DNA from: Cheiracanthium punctorium
Taxonomy: Eukaryota > Arthropoda > Arachnida > Araneae > Cheiracanthiidae
Assembly: GCA_038373885.1 (NCBI GenBank)
Contig: JAWZYV010012540.1
Span: 310,001 to 374,000 of the forward strand
Direction: 5' to 3'
DNA: 64,000 bases
The notes under the pieces were generated by a model. It worked only from the letters and a program-made list of their open reading frames with translations, was not told the origin of the DNA and ran no database searches. Made by a program: the position numbers and the translations under genes. This document shows positions 20,269 to 31,316 of the stretch, piece after piece (position 1 is the first letter of the stretch; each line of letters opens with the position of its first letter).

Positions 20269-21185
20269 TATAAAGCATATCATATGAAATTTTCTTCTCA
20301 GAAACCATGATATTTAAAGGAACTGCTAGAAAATTTCTAAATAAATATGAAAATCACGATTTTCTACCATGAAACGTAATAGAACTGATGTATTTTACGT
20401 TATAAGTCCACAAATTTGTTTTTCAAACATTTTTAGTCAAAAATATAAAGAAGACAAAATGGGGTAAGATTTACCCCACGTGAGTGCTTAAGTTACAAAA
20501 GTAGGTGCGCCTGCTTACGGGTTAAAAGCACACAATAGTATATCATCAGTAAAACTAAAAAAACCTTGGTCATGAAAAAATCTTTTACAAAGTTAAACAC
20601 AAATAGCAGAATAATTATATTTTTAAATATTCATAATTTAATAAATATGCTATTGTAAATGTGATTAATCTGGTAAATACACATCATGTTTTGAATTTTA
20701 CAGACTCTGGGCAAAAATATATTTAGCAAAAAGTTGCATTATTAATATTCAGAACACAATGAAAACAATATAATTCCAACATGTGAATAATGAATGCAAG
20801 TTTCTTTCGAAATTGTTTATAAAATCTTTGATTTCTAAAAGTCACACTGCGTAAAATAAACCTCTACCTACACATAATATTTATTATTTATTGATATCAG
20901 TTAAACATTTGAAAATAAATTCCGGATTAAATACATCCTTGGTTTAAAGTATTCAAGATTAGTTATTTCGATAATATGATAATAACTTTATGCTTAGGAA
21001 TTTCCTGATTACACTGTTACCGTTACTTTGTTATTACTAATAAGAATCTTGAATAGAAAGCTGTGACAAGACTATTTAATTAGGCTGAGAAAAGAGTAAT
21101 TGAAGAATTTTATTGGCAGTATTACCAGCTTCTTTGAATTCCTTTGGTCTAACAATATTATGTTGGAATTTGCTCTCCAAACTAC
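20269..21185. other. AT-rich sequence without recognised gene
   Basis: No ORF above background, TIR pair or tandem repeat was recognised here. Confidence 0.3.
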
Positions 21186-21654
21186 TATACTCCAGTTCAG
21201 CTTAACCTGACAGTACGTGGAAGGCTATGCCTTGTGTTCTTCCGACCTTACAATATAGTTCGTCCGTATATGTATTACTTTTTATGTTAAATTCGTCTGT
21301 AAAGGGGAAAAAACATGTTTATATAATGAAAGCGTGCTCAATAATTTAATATATCGCCTTTATATAAATGAAAATGTGTTTATTGTGTCAACGCTTTGCT
21401 ATCCAATAGTGTCAAAGCAAGTTTTGGTGGAATTTTTAAGGAGCGAAGATCGTAGCAACCCTCCCCCACGCCAGAACGGGAAAATCCATTACACATTCTC
21501 GCATTCTCCATTCTATACTTCTTTTCTTCCTTATCTCCGCTTTCGCACGTCGGTAATAATGGCTACTGCTCCTGTATTGGATGATTATATTACGTTCCAA
21601 CCGCATAAGGCTGGAACACCACTTAGAAGTTCCGAAGGGCCCAATTATGACCAA

Positions 21655-21790
21655 CAGGGGCCCCGGGCATTGATGAATTTGGGGGCCCCCATCTATGAAA
21701 TTTGTTTTCTTTTTCATAAAATTTTGACATAAAAAAGAATATTTCAGAACAACATTTGAAATTTGGGCCCCTTTCGAACCGGGGGCCCTG
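21655..21790. mobile_element. GC-ended MITE-like repeat
   Basis: CAGGGGCCCCGGGCA near 21655 faces GGGGGCCCTGGGCAG near 21780. The core is AT-rich and non-coding. The exact ends and TSD were not resolved. Confidence 0.3.
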
Positions 21791-22138
21791 GGCAGAGTCC
21801 CTTGAGCAGAATTCATGAAATAATATTTTATGGAATATTTGTAATTTTTTTAATTAAAAGATTAAAACTAAAAAACAAAAAGGGCCGTGACCCAGTTAGC
21901 CCGTGCGTTAATCGGGCCCTTTTCTTTACCCCTCCCCACGCATCCTTCGTAGTCATTTTACAGAAGATAATTCTTCTTTTAAAATTGTCATCTTTCAGTG
22001 ACTCCCATCCCCCCGTTGCCGGCAGTGACGTCTCCTCGCGGTTAATTTTAACTTCGGGGGTAACTTTAAACTCGGGGCTTTGAAAAATGTAAGATCCCTG
22101 TGACCATCTTTGAAAGGAACAAAAAAGTTCAAGCAGTG

Positions 22139-22339
22139 TAGGGGTCGGTGCAGACGAAAACTGGGTCCGTTTTGCGGCCCTTTCACACCACAATCAATTG
22201 AAACGGCCCTTCATTCGCATTTTACCTTGTATTTTAATCTGTTTTATCAATTATTTTAACCAAAAAAGTGACTTATTAAAAATTGGCATAAAAATTCACA
22301 AAAATGGTACCCTAGAAAAAATTTCTGGATCGGCCCCTG
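22139..22339 (-). mobile_element. MITE, minus-strand copy
   Basis: Read on the minus strand it starts CAGGGGCCGATCCAGAAATT and ends near CCGACCCCTA. It shares most of its length with the plus-strand copy at 23712-23979, including the stretch around ATTGATAAAACAGATTAAAA. No clean TSD is visible. Confidence 0.6.
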
Positions 22340-23711
22340 AGTTGTATATGTAAAGTGATGAGAAGGGGATATCAGGATTAACCTGTTCACTCCCATCGTT
22401 TGCAAAGATACTACGATGAAGATTTTATTCAGTGCCCAGCGTTATTTCTCATCCTGCTGTCTTTGAATGCAGTCAGTTTGTATGTGAAGATCTGGTTTGA
22501 GAAACAACACTGGCAAAGAATTTAAAAAAAAATACCGTTGTGTTTTTATAACAATGAGAGCGAGCAAGTTCGACTGGGTTTCTGATCCGCTGGCCGGATC
22601 AAAAGCCCGCCCCTTCCGCCCGCGGGCCGGAGGTTGCCCATATGTATTTTAAAGTCTAATTTATGATGCACGTAATTTAGTTACCAGAACACTGCCTTTC
22701 ATCTTAGTGTGATAGCGGTAGGGTCGACCATTCTGAATTCCTTTTAATTTTTCTTTTCTCAGCACAATACAGTGCTTTGAACGCCTTATTTGTCTCAAGA
22801 AGCATATTTTACTGGCACATCGATGCCTGTTTCAATATTGCCACATTCGGGGGAAAGAAAGGAAAAAGCATTACGAGTTTCACAATCCAGTCATTTAAAT
22901 TAGAGGATTTTCTTACGTTCTTTGTTTTTCTTTCTCACTTTCTTTTTTGACTGGACTTGCACTGCAATAGAAAACGCCGAAAAAAATAGCAGTTGTTTAA
23001 ACTATTTTATATTTAAAAAAGAATATGTATATTAATCTGTAAGCACACGCATCCCAGTCACATTTTTGCTTTGAAAAGAAAAAAAAAGAGACATTTCTCA
23101 GAACAATTCTGACCTCCACGTACCTTTCAGGGGAAGGTCAAGAAGGGGTGATTGAAGGAATGTCCTTCCTTTCTTATCACCCCTAAATACTCCCACACGT
23201 GTACGTACTAGAGCAGCATTAGTACGAAGGACGGGCGATAGATCGCCAAATAGGGCAATTAGTCAAAGAGTACAAGGGAGGAAGACCAGAAAGCGCGCAC
23301 GAATACTTGACAAACGGCGCAATAAGGCACTCGTACCTTTCCACGCACTGTCAGGTTAAGTTGAACTGGAGTATAGCGATAGCATCTTTTCTTTCCTTAT
23401 TTGTCAGCGTGAAATAAATAATGTATAGTGCCATGATTATAATAGTAGAAACTGAGTGAACATGTGCTTGAATTTATTCGTTGTTATTAAATAAACCAGA
23501 GAAGGAGGAATTTAAGCATTTGTCAGCATTGAATGAACATACTTGAATGAATTGAACATTTTCTTAAAATTAAATTTCGCACATGTAAAGTACCCAAGTA
23601 CTTGGTTATAAAAGTAAAATAATTTAAGTTCCTAGCTTTTTTAAAAATTGTACTTAAACATTGAGGGGGAGAAAAAAATGGGGTGAATTGAAATATTGTA
23701 TTTTTATTCAG

Positions 23712-23979
23712 CAGGGGTCTATCCAAGATTTTTTCTATGGTTCAATTTTGTGAAAATTGCTTTTTGTGTGAATTTCAATTGTTAATTTTGCTAATTAGAC
23801 CAATTTTTCACAAGTTACTTTTTTTGTTAAATAATTGATAAAACAGATTAAAATGTGTAAAGTATAATGGCAAGAAGGGCCATTTTAATAGATTGCATTT
23901 TTTGTAAAGGAGCCGTTTTAATCGATTGTATTTTTGTGAAGGGGCCGCAAAACCCAATTTGCATTTGCATCAACCCCTG
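23712..23979 (+). mobile_element. MITE, plus-strand copy
   Basis: It starts CAGGGGTCTATCCAAGATTT and ends GCATCAACCCCTG, inverted relative to each other at the last 6-7 bases. It is the same family as 22139-22339, in the opposite orientation 1.4 kb away. Two diverged internal copies of a GGCC...TTTTAAT(A/C)GATTG phrase sit near its right end. Confidence 0.6.
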
Positions 23980-24111
23980 TTCATTTGTTATGACTTTATT
24001 GCACAAATAAACGTGTTTCTTTGCACCAGCTAAATTAGTGACGTGTTATGCATTATTTTGTATGTGAATGTTTTTATGCTAATTCATTAATATTGGCTTT
24101 TTTATTTTTAG

Positions 24112-24500
24112 GTAAAAAAAGGAAATTCATGCCAGTGTCCAGCAAAGAGGACTCATCTGGTGAGTATGATGCCAGTAATAGTGCTCAGGTTCCCCGTACT
24201 GAACCCCAGGTTGCATACAGGCACAAAGTGATGGCAAGGTCCACAGTGACTCCAACGTCCGTGGGCATGCTGGAGGTAATGACAGAGAAACCCTGGACCA
24301 CAGCCCGTAATCAAATTGTTATAATTTGTACGGTTGGCAGGGTTGAATTGTCCATTAGGCAGCGTCGACAACCGGGGATTGATACTCGTGTTTTGACCCA
24401 AGGTGGCGCGCGTGTCGTGGAGAGGAACCAGTCGTATATGATTAGAAATGTTGGCCCTACAGTGAAGGCCGTTGTTTCAGTTGTTGATTGTTCTTCTTAA
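24112..24500 (+). CDS. Putative second exon of a small CENP-C/Mif2-like cupin protein
   Basis: A strong acceptor (TTTTTATTTTTAG) precedes an open frame to a TAA at 24498-24500. With the exon at 676-682 it encodes 131 residues. The start is basic (GKKRKF, a candidate nuclear signal), followed by a polar, serine-rich linker. From about residue 55 there is a beta-rich segment with the order VGRVELSI ... VLTQGGARVVERNQSYMIRNVG. The spacing of glycine, GG, N-x-Y-x-I-x-N matches the C-terminal cupin dimerisation fold of CENP-C/Mif2 proteins. The DNA-contacting CENP-C motif is not present, and the protein is far shorter than CENP-C. It might be a divergent or truncated paralogue. A second good donor (CTGGTGAGTATG at about 24160) lies inside the exon. 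No close AATAAA follows. The ORF itself is more certain than the family. Confidence 0.5.
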
Positions 24501-25350
24501 GTTCTTTTTATTTATATTTGTAATTTAATTTTTTTTGTTAGTGTGTACATTTTTTTATTTATGCTTTTTCTTTCGTTTTTTTTAAATTAAATTTTTCATT
24601 TAGCCTTCACCATAACTTGTTATTTAACTTTTCTTTTTCTTTCTTTTTTTTAAGTAATAGCGTTTCTTCTCATACTCTTGAAGCCTCTTCCCGAGATGCC
24701 TAGCTGCCTGGGTGGGTTGGTCGACAAAGTCGGATGGGTGCCTCAACCGATTGCTGGTTGTGGCTTGGGGTGACTTGCAAACCTCAGCAGCATGGGGTGT
24801 GCTGCTTCTCTGTGGTCCTGTGCACAGTCCAATAGGTTGATCCTGCCACCTGCGTTCCCAATGTGCCTGTGTTCAATTTAGGTGGCACGTACGTAGCTAG
24901 CACTGGTTCTCTTTCTCGGAGAGAGCTTCCAGGAAGTCATAACATTTTTATAAAGGAAGCAGGGGCAGCATTAGTTTTTCATTTGGGTATGCGAGATTTG
25001 ATATATTAACATTTTTTGTTAAATGTGCTAAATGTACATTCTAGAGGGGATGACCTTCTCTGCCTGAACTTCCTTCATGTAGGGTCACATTGAAAGCTGC
25101 ATGAAAATTTTACTGTGAAAACGAACTTAAATTATTTTGCTCATTTCAAAATGATTAGAGCGTTTAAGAGTTTTTCTTGGAAAATAGTTTTTGCAATTTG
25201 AAAGTATTAAATATTTCTCAGTTTCGACGTTGTGACCCTACATGCCCCGTCCAGAATACCTGAAAGCGTGGTCCCTTTACTCACAATAAATTAGCAAAAT
25301 TTAAATTTCTCTGCATTCATACAAATCTGCTCACTGCGTATTCCTTTCAT
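24501..25350. other. 3' flank of the cupin-like exon, no recognised gene
   Basis: T-rich sequence to 24655, then a GC-richer block (about 24660-24930) with no ORF, possibly a SINE-like repeat or 3' UTR. The first AATAAA on the plus strand noted downstream is near 25286. Confidence 0.3.
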
Positions 25351-25581
25351 TAGGCTTGCCAGATTTCTGAAATGTTCAACCGGGACACCAAAATGGCCTC
25401 CAGCGTTGCGGATATTCAAGGGTACATTACCCACACTTGGTGGGTTTTTAGTGTTTTAAAGAGGGTAGTGCTCAGTGCTATGAATAAATGGTTACTGATT
25501 AGTAGCCTAAACCAGGTGTAATAATAAATGACACAAGCATATAAATTTAAACATTTGATTTCTTACTTGTTAATACTTATA

Positions 25582-26375
25582 CAGTCGACTCTCTGAAATC
25601 CGCAACTCTATAATCCACGATAATTTTTAGATGTAAACAGTGAAATTTGCAGTTAACAGTTAAGTAACACTAGGAAATTATGGGTGAGTTGAGTTGTAGA
25701 ATTAAAAGAAATTTTATGCTATTTTTCATATTTTTTGCATATATCTAATTAAAATTGTTCTTTTAACCCATCTAACAAAGTCTGAGCAGTAAAATGAAAG
25801 CATGATTAGCTGACAGAAAAGATTCTGAGAGACAATCTCGCACACTCAGTTAACGAAACGTGTATTATTTTGATTTTCATTTTTTATTGAAAGAAAGAGA
25901 AATTTTCAAAAAATTTCTCTTGAAGAAGGCTTATCTTTAGGCTATAAATATTTAGAATTCATCCAAAATTATTCATTGGCATCACCACAAGAAATAATGA
26001 CAATAAACAGACTCCAGGAAAAAATATTTAAACACAAATCAAAAGCCCTAAAACAAACAACAATCGATTCCATGTTTGCAAAATTAAAACAATAGTAATA
26101 TAAAATTAAAGTATGAAAGTTTAAGCCTTCTTGAAGAAAAAATTCAGTCTGCAAAAGTTTTGTAAAATAAAATAAATTTTTTTCATATTTTAATAAATTC
26201 TTTAATAATTAAACTATGTCTGACAGTATAATTAATTTCAGCCATTAAAAATGTTCTGTTGCTTCATAAGTATAGTAAGAAAAAATGTAAACAAAACAAT
26301 GATCTGTAATCTGCAAAATTCTATAATCCGCAAACCCCTTGGTCCCAAGGTGTGCGGATTTCAGAGAGTCTACTG
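25582..26375. mobile_element. 794-bp Tigger/pogo-like MITE in family A copy 2
   Basis: The ends are CAGTCGACTCTCTGAAATCC and the inverse GGATTTCAGAGAGTCTACTG (one mismatch), flanked by TA. Copy 1 of the host element has an uninterrupted TTATAAG at the matching place, a natural empty site. No transposase is encoded. Confidence 0.85.
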
Positions 26376-26531
26376 TAACTTACTTAAAAAGAAACCCTTT
26401 GATTGAGTAGTAATAAAAATTTGAACACTGTTCACATGTACTTTTCATTGGCTAGTACTTTTTAGAAAGCCTCGCCTTGTTTTTTAATTTTGTTGTAAAA
26501 ATCTTCCCAAGCTAGTCCAATATTAATTTTA

Positions 26532-26630
26532 CTAGCCTTTAACTGTAGATTTCTTCATCAAACCCCTATCATCAGTCCCTACCAAAGAAAATTCTCTCTC
26601 AACTGGTGCTGATGTGCCAGGTAAGCAGAA
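26532..26630 (-). pseudogene. hAT transposase C-terminal scrap
   Basis: The minus strand translates to LPGTSAPVEREFSLVG, which matches the conserved block of the hAT dimerisation domain (the SAPVER.FS signature), then meets a stop. It ties the family A elements to an ancestral autonomous hAT. Confidence 0.65.
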
Positions 26631-27394
26631 GGCATACTACACTATCTTGATCAGATTGGGGTCTGCTATGTGATTCTTCTTCAAAGTTAATTATTTTTAA
26701 AATTTTTTGGTCATCTATAAATTTAATTTAAAAAAAAAGTAAATTTTGTTTACATTTTAAAAAAGTCATGTATGCTTCCATTTTTATAAAGTGCTTATAC
26801 AGTAGAGAGCCAGAAATCCGCACAGCTTGGGACCAAGGCTTGTGCGGATTTTAGGATTTTGCAGATTTCAGGCCATAAAAGATAAATCATGTATTTCGGA
26901 TTTAAGAAAAGGAGAATACAATTACAATGAAATAAACAGTCAAAAGTATTTCACTTATATTTTCACTTTAAATACAAAAGCATAGGAGAAAAGGGAAAAT
27001 ACATGAAGACTAGCAAAGCAAATGGTTTCAAAATTGCTTGTCTCTAATTTGAAAACATGTTCTATGGTGATTTGTTTTAAAATATTTTTTTCTACTTTGT
27101 TTCTTTGTTTCTTTATTTATTTAATTTTGCAAATTGTATAACTGTTTAAATATGCAGTTTAAACAATAACTGCTTAAACTGCATATTTTCATCAGAATAT
27201 TTAAACAGAAATATTATTAATTCTTGTTTTGTTACAGAACTTAGCTGTTGTAAAAATTTAAGGTATTTTTCTCTTAACTTTAACCTTTTATCAAATGGAT
27301 TTTATTATTATTATTACTTAAGTTTTTATCATGATCAAAATCATATTTATCTGGATTCAAGAAACTTTTCAACATTTCACCATTGGCAGAATAC

Positions 27395-28674
27395 CAGGGT
27401 TCGTGATTTTTTAAATTTTTTTAAAAACAAAAAAATCAGATTTTTTTTATTTAAATTAGATTTTTTGATTTAAATCAGATTTTTTTAAAGATGTTTTAAA
27501 AATTCCTAATATGAATTTATTTTGCATATTATAAAAGTAGTATGACATTTTAAGAAGCATATTATAAAAGTAGTATGACATGTTTGTCTGTTACAAGACT
27601 TTTCACAATGCACTTAAATTCATTTTCACATTTTACCAGACTACTTTTCACAACTTCTACAAGATTTTCAATTGTGTGTGGATTACCAGATGTGTCAATT
27701 GTCTCAACTAGATAATTCTCACCTTTTCTTGTGGATACTACAGCACATAATATTGGTTCATTATGAACATTTGACCATCCATCTATACTAAAGTTTGTCC
27801 ATTTAGGTGTTTGGAACATTTCTCTTTCTCTTGATCATATATATTATCAAGTAATGCTCCACCTATTTCTACTTCATTTGGAGCAGTATACAAATCATCT
27901 TTTTAAATTGGGGGTTATTAACCTGATGAAAAGCAGAATTGGTGGCATAAATATATCTTGCCACTTCCTCATCTAATATTTGCTTTTTAGTTGTCTTTAT
28001 GACATAATCATTCATGTTGTTCTTAAGAACACCAACATCAGTTTCTATCTCACTGATTTTTCTTTTCATAGGTTTGGCTGCTTCAGATTTTGTACAAGTT
28101 AAATTGTTCTCAATTGTTTCTTGAGGTTGATCACTATTAATATCATTTCTGTCAGAGGAGAAACATTTATCTACATGTGCTTTCATTCTGGCTACTAATC
28201 CCATCATAACTTTTCCACAGTTCTTGCATTTGGCTTTAACACTTTTTCCAGAAACTGTCTTCTCTTCATTAAAGTACATCCAAATATTATCTTTCTTCCT
28301 TCCTGCCACTATCCTTGTACTTTAGCAATAGCTCTCTGAACACGGAATCCTGAAAAACCGTGTTCGGAAATCTGAAATAATTCTAGTGTTGCCAATTTAC
28401 CTGATCAAATTTCTTTTGTTCTCACACTGTCACACTCAAAAGTCACTCCCCCTCCCCCCTTACCTTGAAGGATTACCTAAACCACTGCAGTGCCATCTAA
28501 TGCTATTATAAGAAATTAATTTCATTTGAGTGTTGAAGATTTTTATTTAGAATACATTCTATCAATACAAAATCCATTTTTGAAAAATGATTTTAATCAC
28601 CGATTAAAAAAAAAAAAAAATCCCTTGATTTAAATAGTGATTTTAATCAAGCTGATTTAAATCAACGAACCCTG
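27395..28674 (-). mobile_element. 1.28-kb deleted hAT (DUF659 type) with 8-bp TSD
   Basis: The ends are CAGGGTTCGTGATTT and AAATCAACGAACCCTG, flanked by exact CAGAATAC (27387-27394, 28675-28682). Repeated GATTTAAATCA words lie at both ends. It encodes only the first part of a transposase on the minus strand and so is an internal-deletion derivative. Confidence 0.9.
27562..28309 (-). pseudogene. hAT transposase N-terminal half (BED finger, DUF659), truncated
   Basis: From ATG 28309: MAGRKKDNIWMYFNEEKT, then a BED finger with AKCKNCGKVM and HVDKC. An acidic/lysine linker and the block DEEVARYIYATNSAFHQV follow. After a stop and frame change at about 27869, the DUF659 part follows at 27819-27562 with FSIDGWSNVHNEPI and CIVKSLVTD. 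The RNase-H-like core beyond that point and the C-terminal dimerisation domain are missing. It is the same family as the gene at 17468-19305 but clearly diverged from it. Confidence 0.8.
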
Positions 28675-28772
28675 CAGAATACTGCGAATTTTATTTATTT
28701 ACATCAGAGAAGATGTGCGGATTTCGGATGTTTGCGGATTTTAGGTCAGCGGATTTCTGGCGTTCAACTGTA

Positions 28773-29981
28773 TATACACAAAATTGGGGTGTTTACCCGA
28801 GGCAGGGGTAAATACCCATTTATAAAAACCTTACCCACAGGGTATTCACCTAACCCAAATATATAGTAAGAAATTCTCATTTTCTTGATAACTTGACAGA
28901 AGATATGAGATTTCATGGGTGAAATTTTGCTTTATTTATACACTTTGAACAGGTAAAATACGGGTATTTTTTTAATAACTTAGCCCCTTGCAAAACTGTT
29001 CACATTGGTTTACTCTAAATTTTGGTTTATTGTACAATTTGTTTGAGGAGAGCAATTCCATCGTAACTGACATAACATTTAGTGTTTTCAAATTTGTGTA
29101 GAAAATTTACTAATAGAGCTAGAAAAATTTTTTACAATTAAAAGTATTTCTTACTCAATTACTGATATACTTGCAAAATTTTTTTCAATCTCTATATAAA
29201 TCAGGAAAATTATTTCAAAAATCTGTAACCAACGTAACATAAAACATATTTACTCCCTTCATTGAGGTGTAAATACTATCAAAACTATCTAATTAAAAAA
29301 ATGACTGTATGTGTTTAGCATCACTAAGCAATGACAGATTATCATAGTTACTTTTTAAATTAATATATGAACACAAAAAAGAAAAATGGAGTGACATATG
29401 TAAATGATGTAACTTATTGTGTAACTGACGTAATAATTTGTGAACAGTAATTTACAAATTGTCTTCTGAAAACTACCCCTGGAATTGATTGGCTGTGGGA
29501 CTGAAATCTTTTACAAAATTTAATTTTTATACAGTCCCCCCCTTTCCTATCCTTTATTTTTAGAAGAATGTTGTTAGAAGAAAAGTCAGAAAAATGTTAG
29601 AAGAATGTCTCTACGTGGAGTAGTTTCCGAGATATATCAATTTGAAAATTTTGGCATTTGTCGACAAGCCAAAAGGCGATGTCTCAAAGTGAGAAAAATA
29701 TTATTACTTTTCAACTGCCGTTAATTCATGTTAATAGTCACTCGATAGACACTGTTGACTCCTCAAATCCTAAATTAGCTAGAATTTTCCTGTAAAACAT
29801 GTTTGTCAGTTTTTAATGAAAGTTACCACACCATAGTAACCTACACCATTATTTTGTCATTCTCTTTTACACTTTAAAATTCCTTCTGTGGAAGCTTGAT
29901 GTAATTAATGGATGACCCCTTAAAAGACTAAATTATCTCTAATTTCATAAAGTAGTACCGATCATTTTGGGTAAAATTGCA
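28773..29981. other. AT-rich sequence without recognised gene
   Basis: No supported ORF. A short palindromic phrase GGGTAAATACCC occurs near 28807. The rest shows no TIR or tandem structure that I can support. Confidence 0.3.
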
Positions 29982-29989
29982 CCTATTAA

Positions 29990-30168
29990 CAAGGGCGGCT
30001 CCAGTGAGGGGGCCATAGGGGCCATGGCCCCCTCCGAAATTTTGTTTTACAACTGTAGATTCGCATACTTCACGATTTCACACGTTCAATTTGCATTTTG
30101 AACAATTTATAGGCCTAAGTAAAAAGTTCGATGGCCCCCTCCGAGAATTCAGTCTGGAGCCGCCCTTG
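29990..30168. mobile_element. 179-bp hAT-type MITE with perfect 8-bp TSD
   Basis: The ends are CAAGGGCGGCTCCAG and its inverse CTGGAGCCGCCCTTG (exact over 13 or more bases), flanked by CCTATTAA (29982-29989, 30169-30176). Subterminal GGGGGCCAT/ATGGCCCCCT blocks extend the inverted symmetry. There is no ORF. Confidence 0.9.
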
Positions 30169-30740
30169 CCTATTAATTTCGCACATTTGAACGCATTGAA
30201 TTACTTTTCCCAACAGTGGGACCTTTATTTATTTTTTATCAACTCATAGTTGGTCCCCTAAAATAAAGATTTTTTCGCCTGAAAACTGACGCCAACACAG
30301 TAGGTAAAGTGTTTTAAGTCATCATTTTCAAAATTGATTTTCTCGCTAACTATTTCACTTAGAGACACGGGATATTTTTCATAAATTTTCTTAGACAAAG
30401 GGTACATTTTTTTAAGTGATAGGAAAGGAGGGACCGCATAAAAATTAAATTTCATATTTTAACATGTGTACAACCCCCAGTAAAAAATGCCATACCTGAA
30501 AACTACTCTTAATTTGATGAATTTTCCTAATTGGAAGTGTTTCAATCACTTATGGTTTAAAAAATAATCGCCATAACATCTATTTTGAATCTCCTGGTAT
30601 AGTCTGCTCAAAAAGTGAGACCTTTCTTTGGAATTGACCTTGAATAAAATAAGCTTTTTTTCCCCCCAAAAATTAAAAATGGTGGGACCTTTTTTTTTTT
30701 CTTTTTAAGGACTACAGTACTTTGTTAATTTATTAAATAT

Positions 30741-31316
30741 CAGGGTGTCTACCGCTCCGGAAAGTCTGGAAAAAGCTGGGAAATTGGAAAATGAGTCTGG
30801 AAAAAACCGGGAAATTGGATAATGGGTCCGGAAAATTCATCAAAAGAATCAATTTTTTTTTGTGTGTCTATTTTTTTTTCTTACACTTTCTCTCTAATTG
30901 TCAGACTGGAAACCGAAAGCAACTGCAATGCATTTTTCGGACCGCGAAAGCATCAAGCGATGTGTTTATATAAGGAGGGGAAAATGGGGGACTCATCAAT
31001 CGTGACGGGAGGGTAAAAGACAAATTAGCTTACTTGGTAACTTATATCTTAGGACCGTATTTCCAAGAACAGTTAGTTAATTCTATCAGAAAGTGCAACT
31101 ACTTCTGTTTCTCAATTGATGAAAGCTTAATCCTGTATACTTCAGTTAAAATTGATTTAAAGAAGTTGTACAAAATATGCAAATATAAAGACAAGGTAGG
31201 GGCATTGTGCAATTTCTCTAAGTAAAATGCATTGGTCAGGAATTTTTTCCCCATGACCTACCAAAAGTCAGGAAAAAGTCAGGAAATTGACTTTCAGAAA
31301 TCTGGTAGACACCCTC
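30741..31316 (+). mobile_element. 576-bp deletion derivative of a hAT-like element
   Basis: The ends are CAGGGTGTCTACC and GGTAGACACCCTC (one terminal mismatch). AATAT sits directly outside both ends, a possible 5-bp duplication. Inside, 31034-31225 encodes ILGPYFQEQLVNSIRKCNYF followed by CFSIDESL. This resembles the segment around the first catalytic Asp in ZBED-type hAT transposases and then stops. The same TIR type ends a MITE at 50003-50212. Confidence 0.65.

Larger units (their letters stand above)
21190..23371. mobile_element. 2.2-kb element with about 37-bp TIRs flanked by TATA
   Basis: The left end CTCCAGTTCAGCTTAACCTG continues to CGTGGAA. The right end is its inverse with three or so differences. 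Both are flanked by TATA (21186-21189, 23372-23375), so the duplication is TA or TATA. No transposase frame is recognised. Inside are GC-richer blocks, a run of GGGCCC-type sequence at about 21640-21790, and an inverted copy of the MITE also found at 23712. The TA-type flank would suit Tc1/mariner-like mobilisation, but the superfamily is not established. Confidence 0.65.
25351..26660. mobile_element. hAT family A, copy 2 (right end not found)
   Basis: It begins TAGGCTTGCCAGATTTCTGA exactly like copy 1 at 16560 and shares the internal stretch with ATGAATAAATGGTTACTGAT and ATGACACAAGCATATAAATT. It keeps a scrap of transposase (26532-26630) that copy 1 lacks. It is split by a Tigger-like element at 25582-26375. 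The right terminus was not located. Confidence 0.7.
26800..28770. mobile_element. Tigger/pogo-like element carrying a nested hAT
   Basis: The ends are CAGTAGAGAGCCAGAAATCC and the inverse of CAGTTGAACGCCAGAAATCC, flanked by TA. Subterminal TTGCGGATTTCGG-like words recur at both ends. Apart from the inserted 1.28-kb hAT it is about 0.7 kb of non-coding DNA, so it is a non-autonomous relative of the 25582 element. Confidence 0.8.

Noticed and set aside
24160..24200. A 36-bp mini-intron inside the cupin-like exon (GTGAGT...CAG)
   Set aside because: Too short for a normal animal intron, and the frame is open without removing it. The donor is noted only as a possible alternative site.
24835..24860. 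GGTTGATCCTGCCA resembling the 5' end of 18S rRNA
   Set aside because: Only about 14 bases match and the following sequence does not resemble 18S rRNA. Treated as coincidence.
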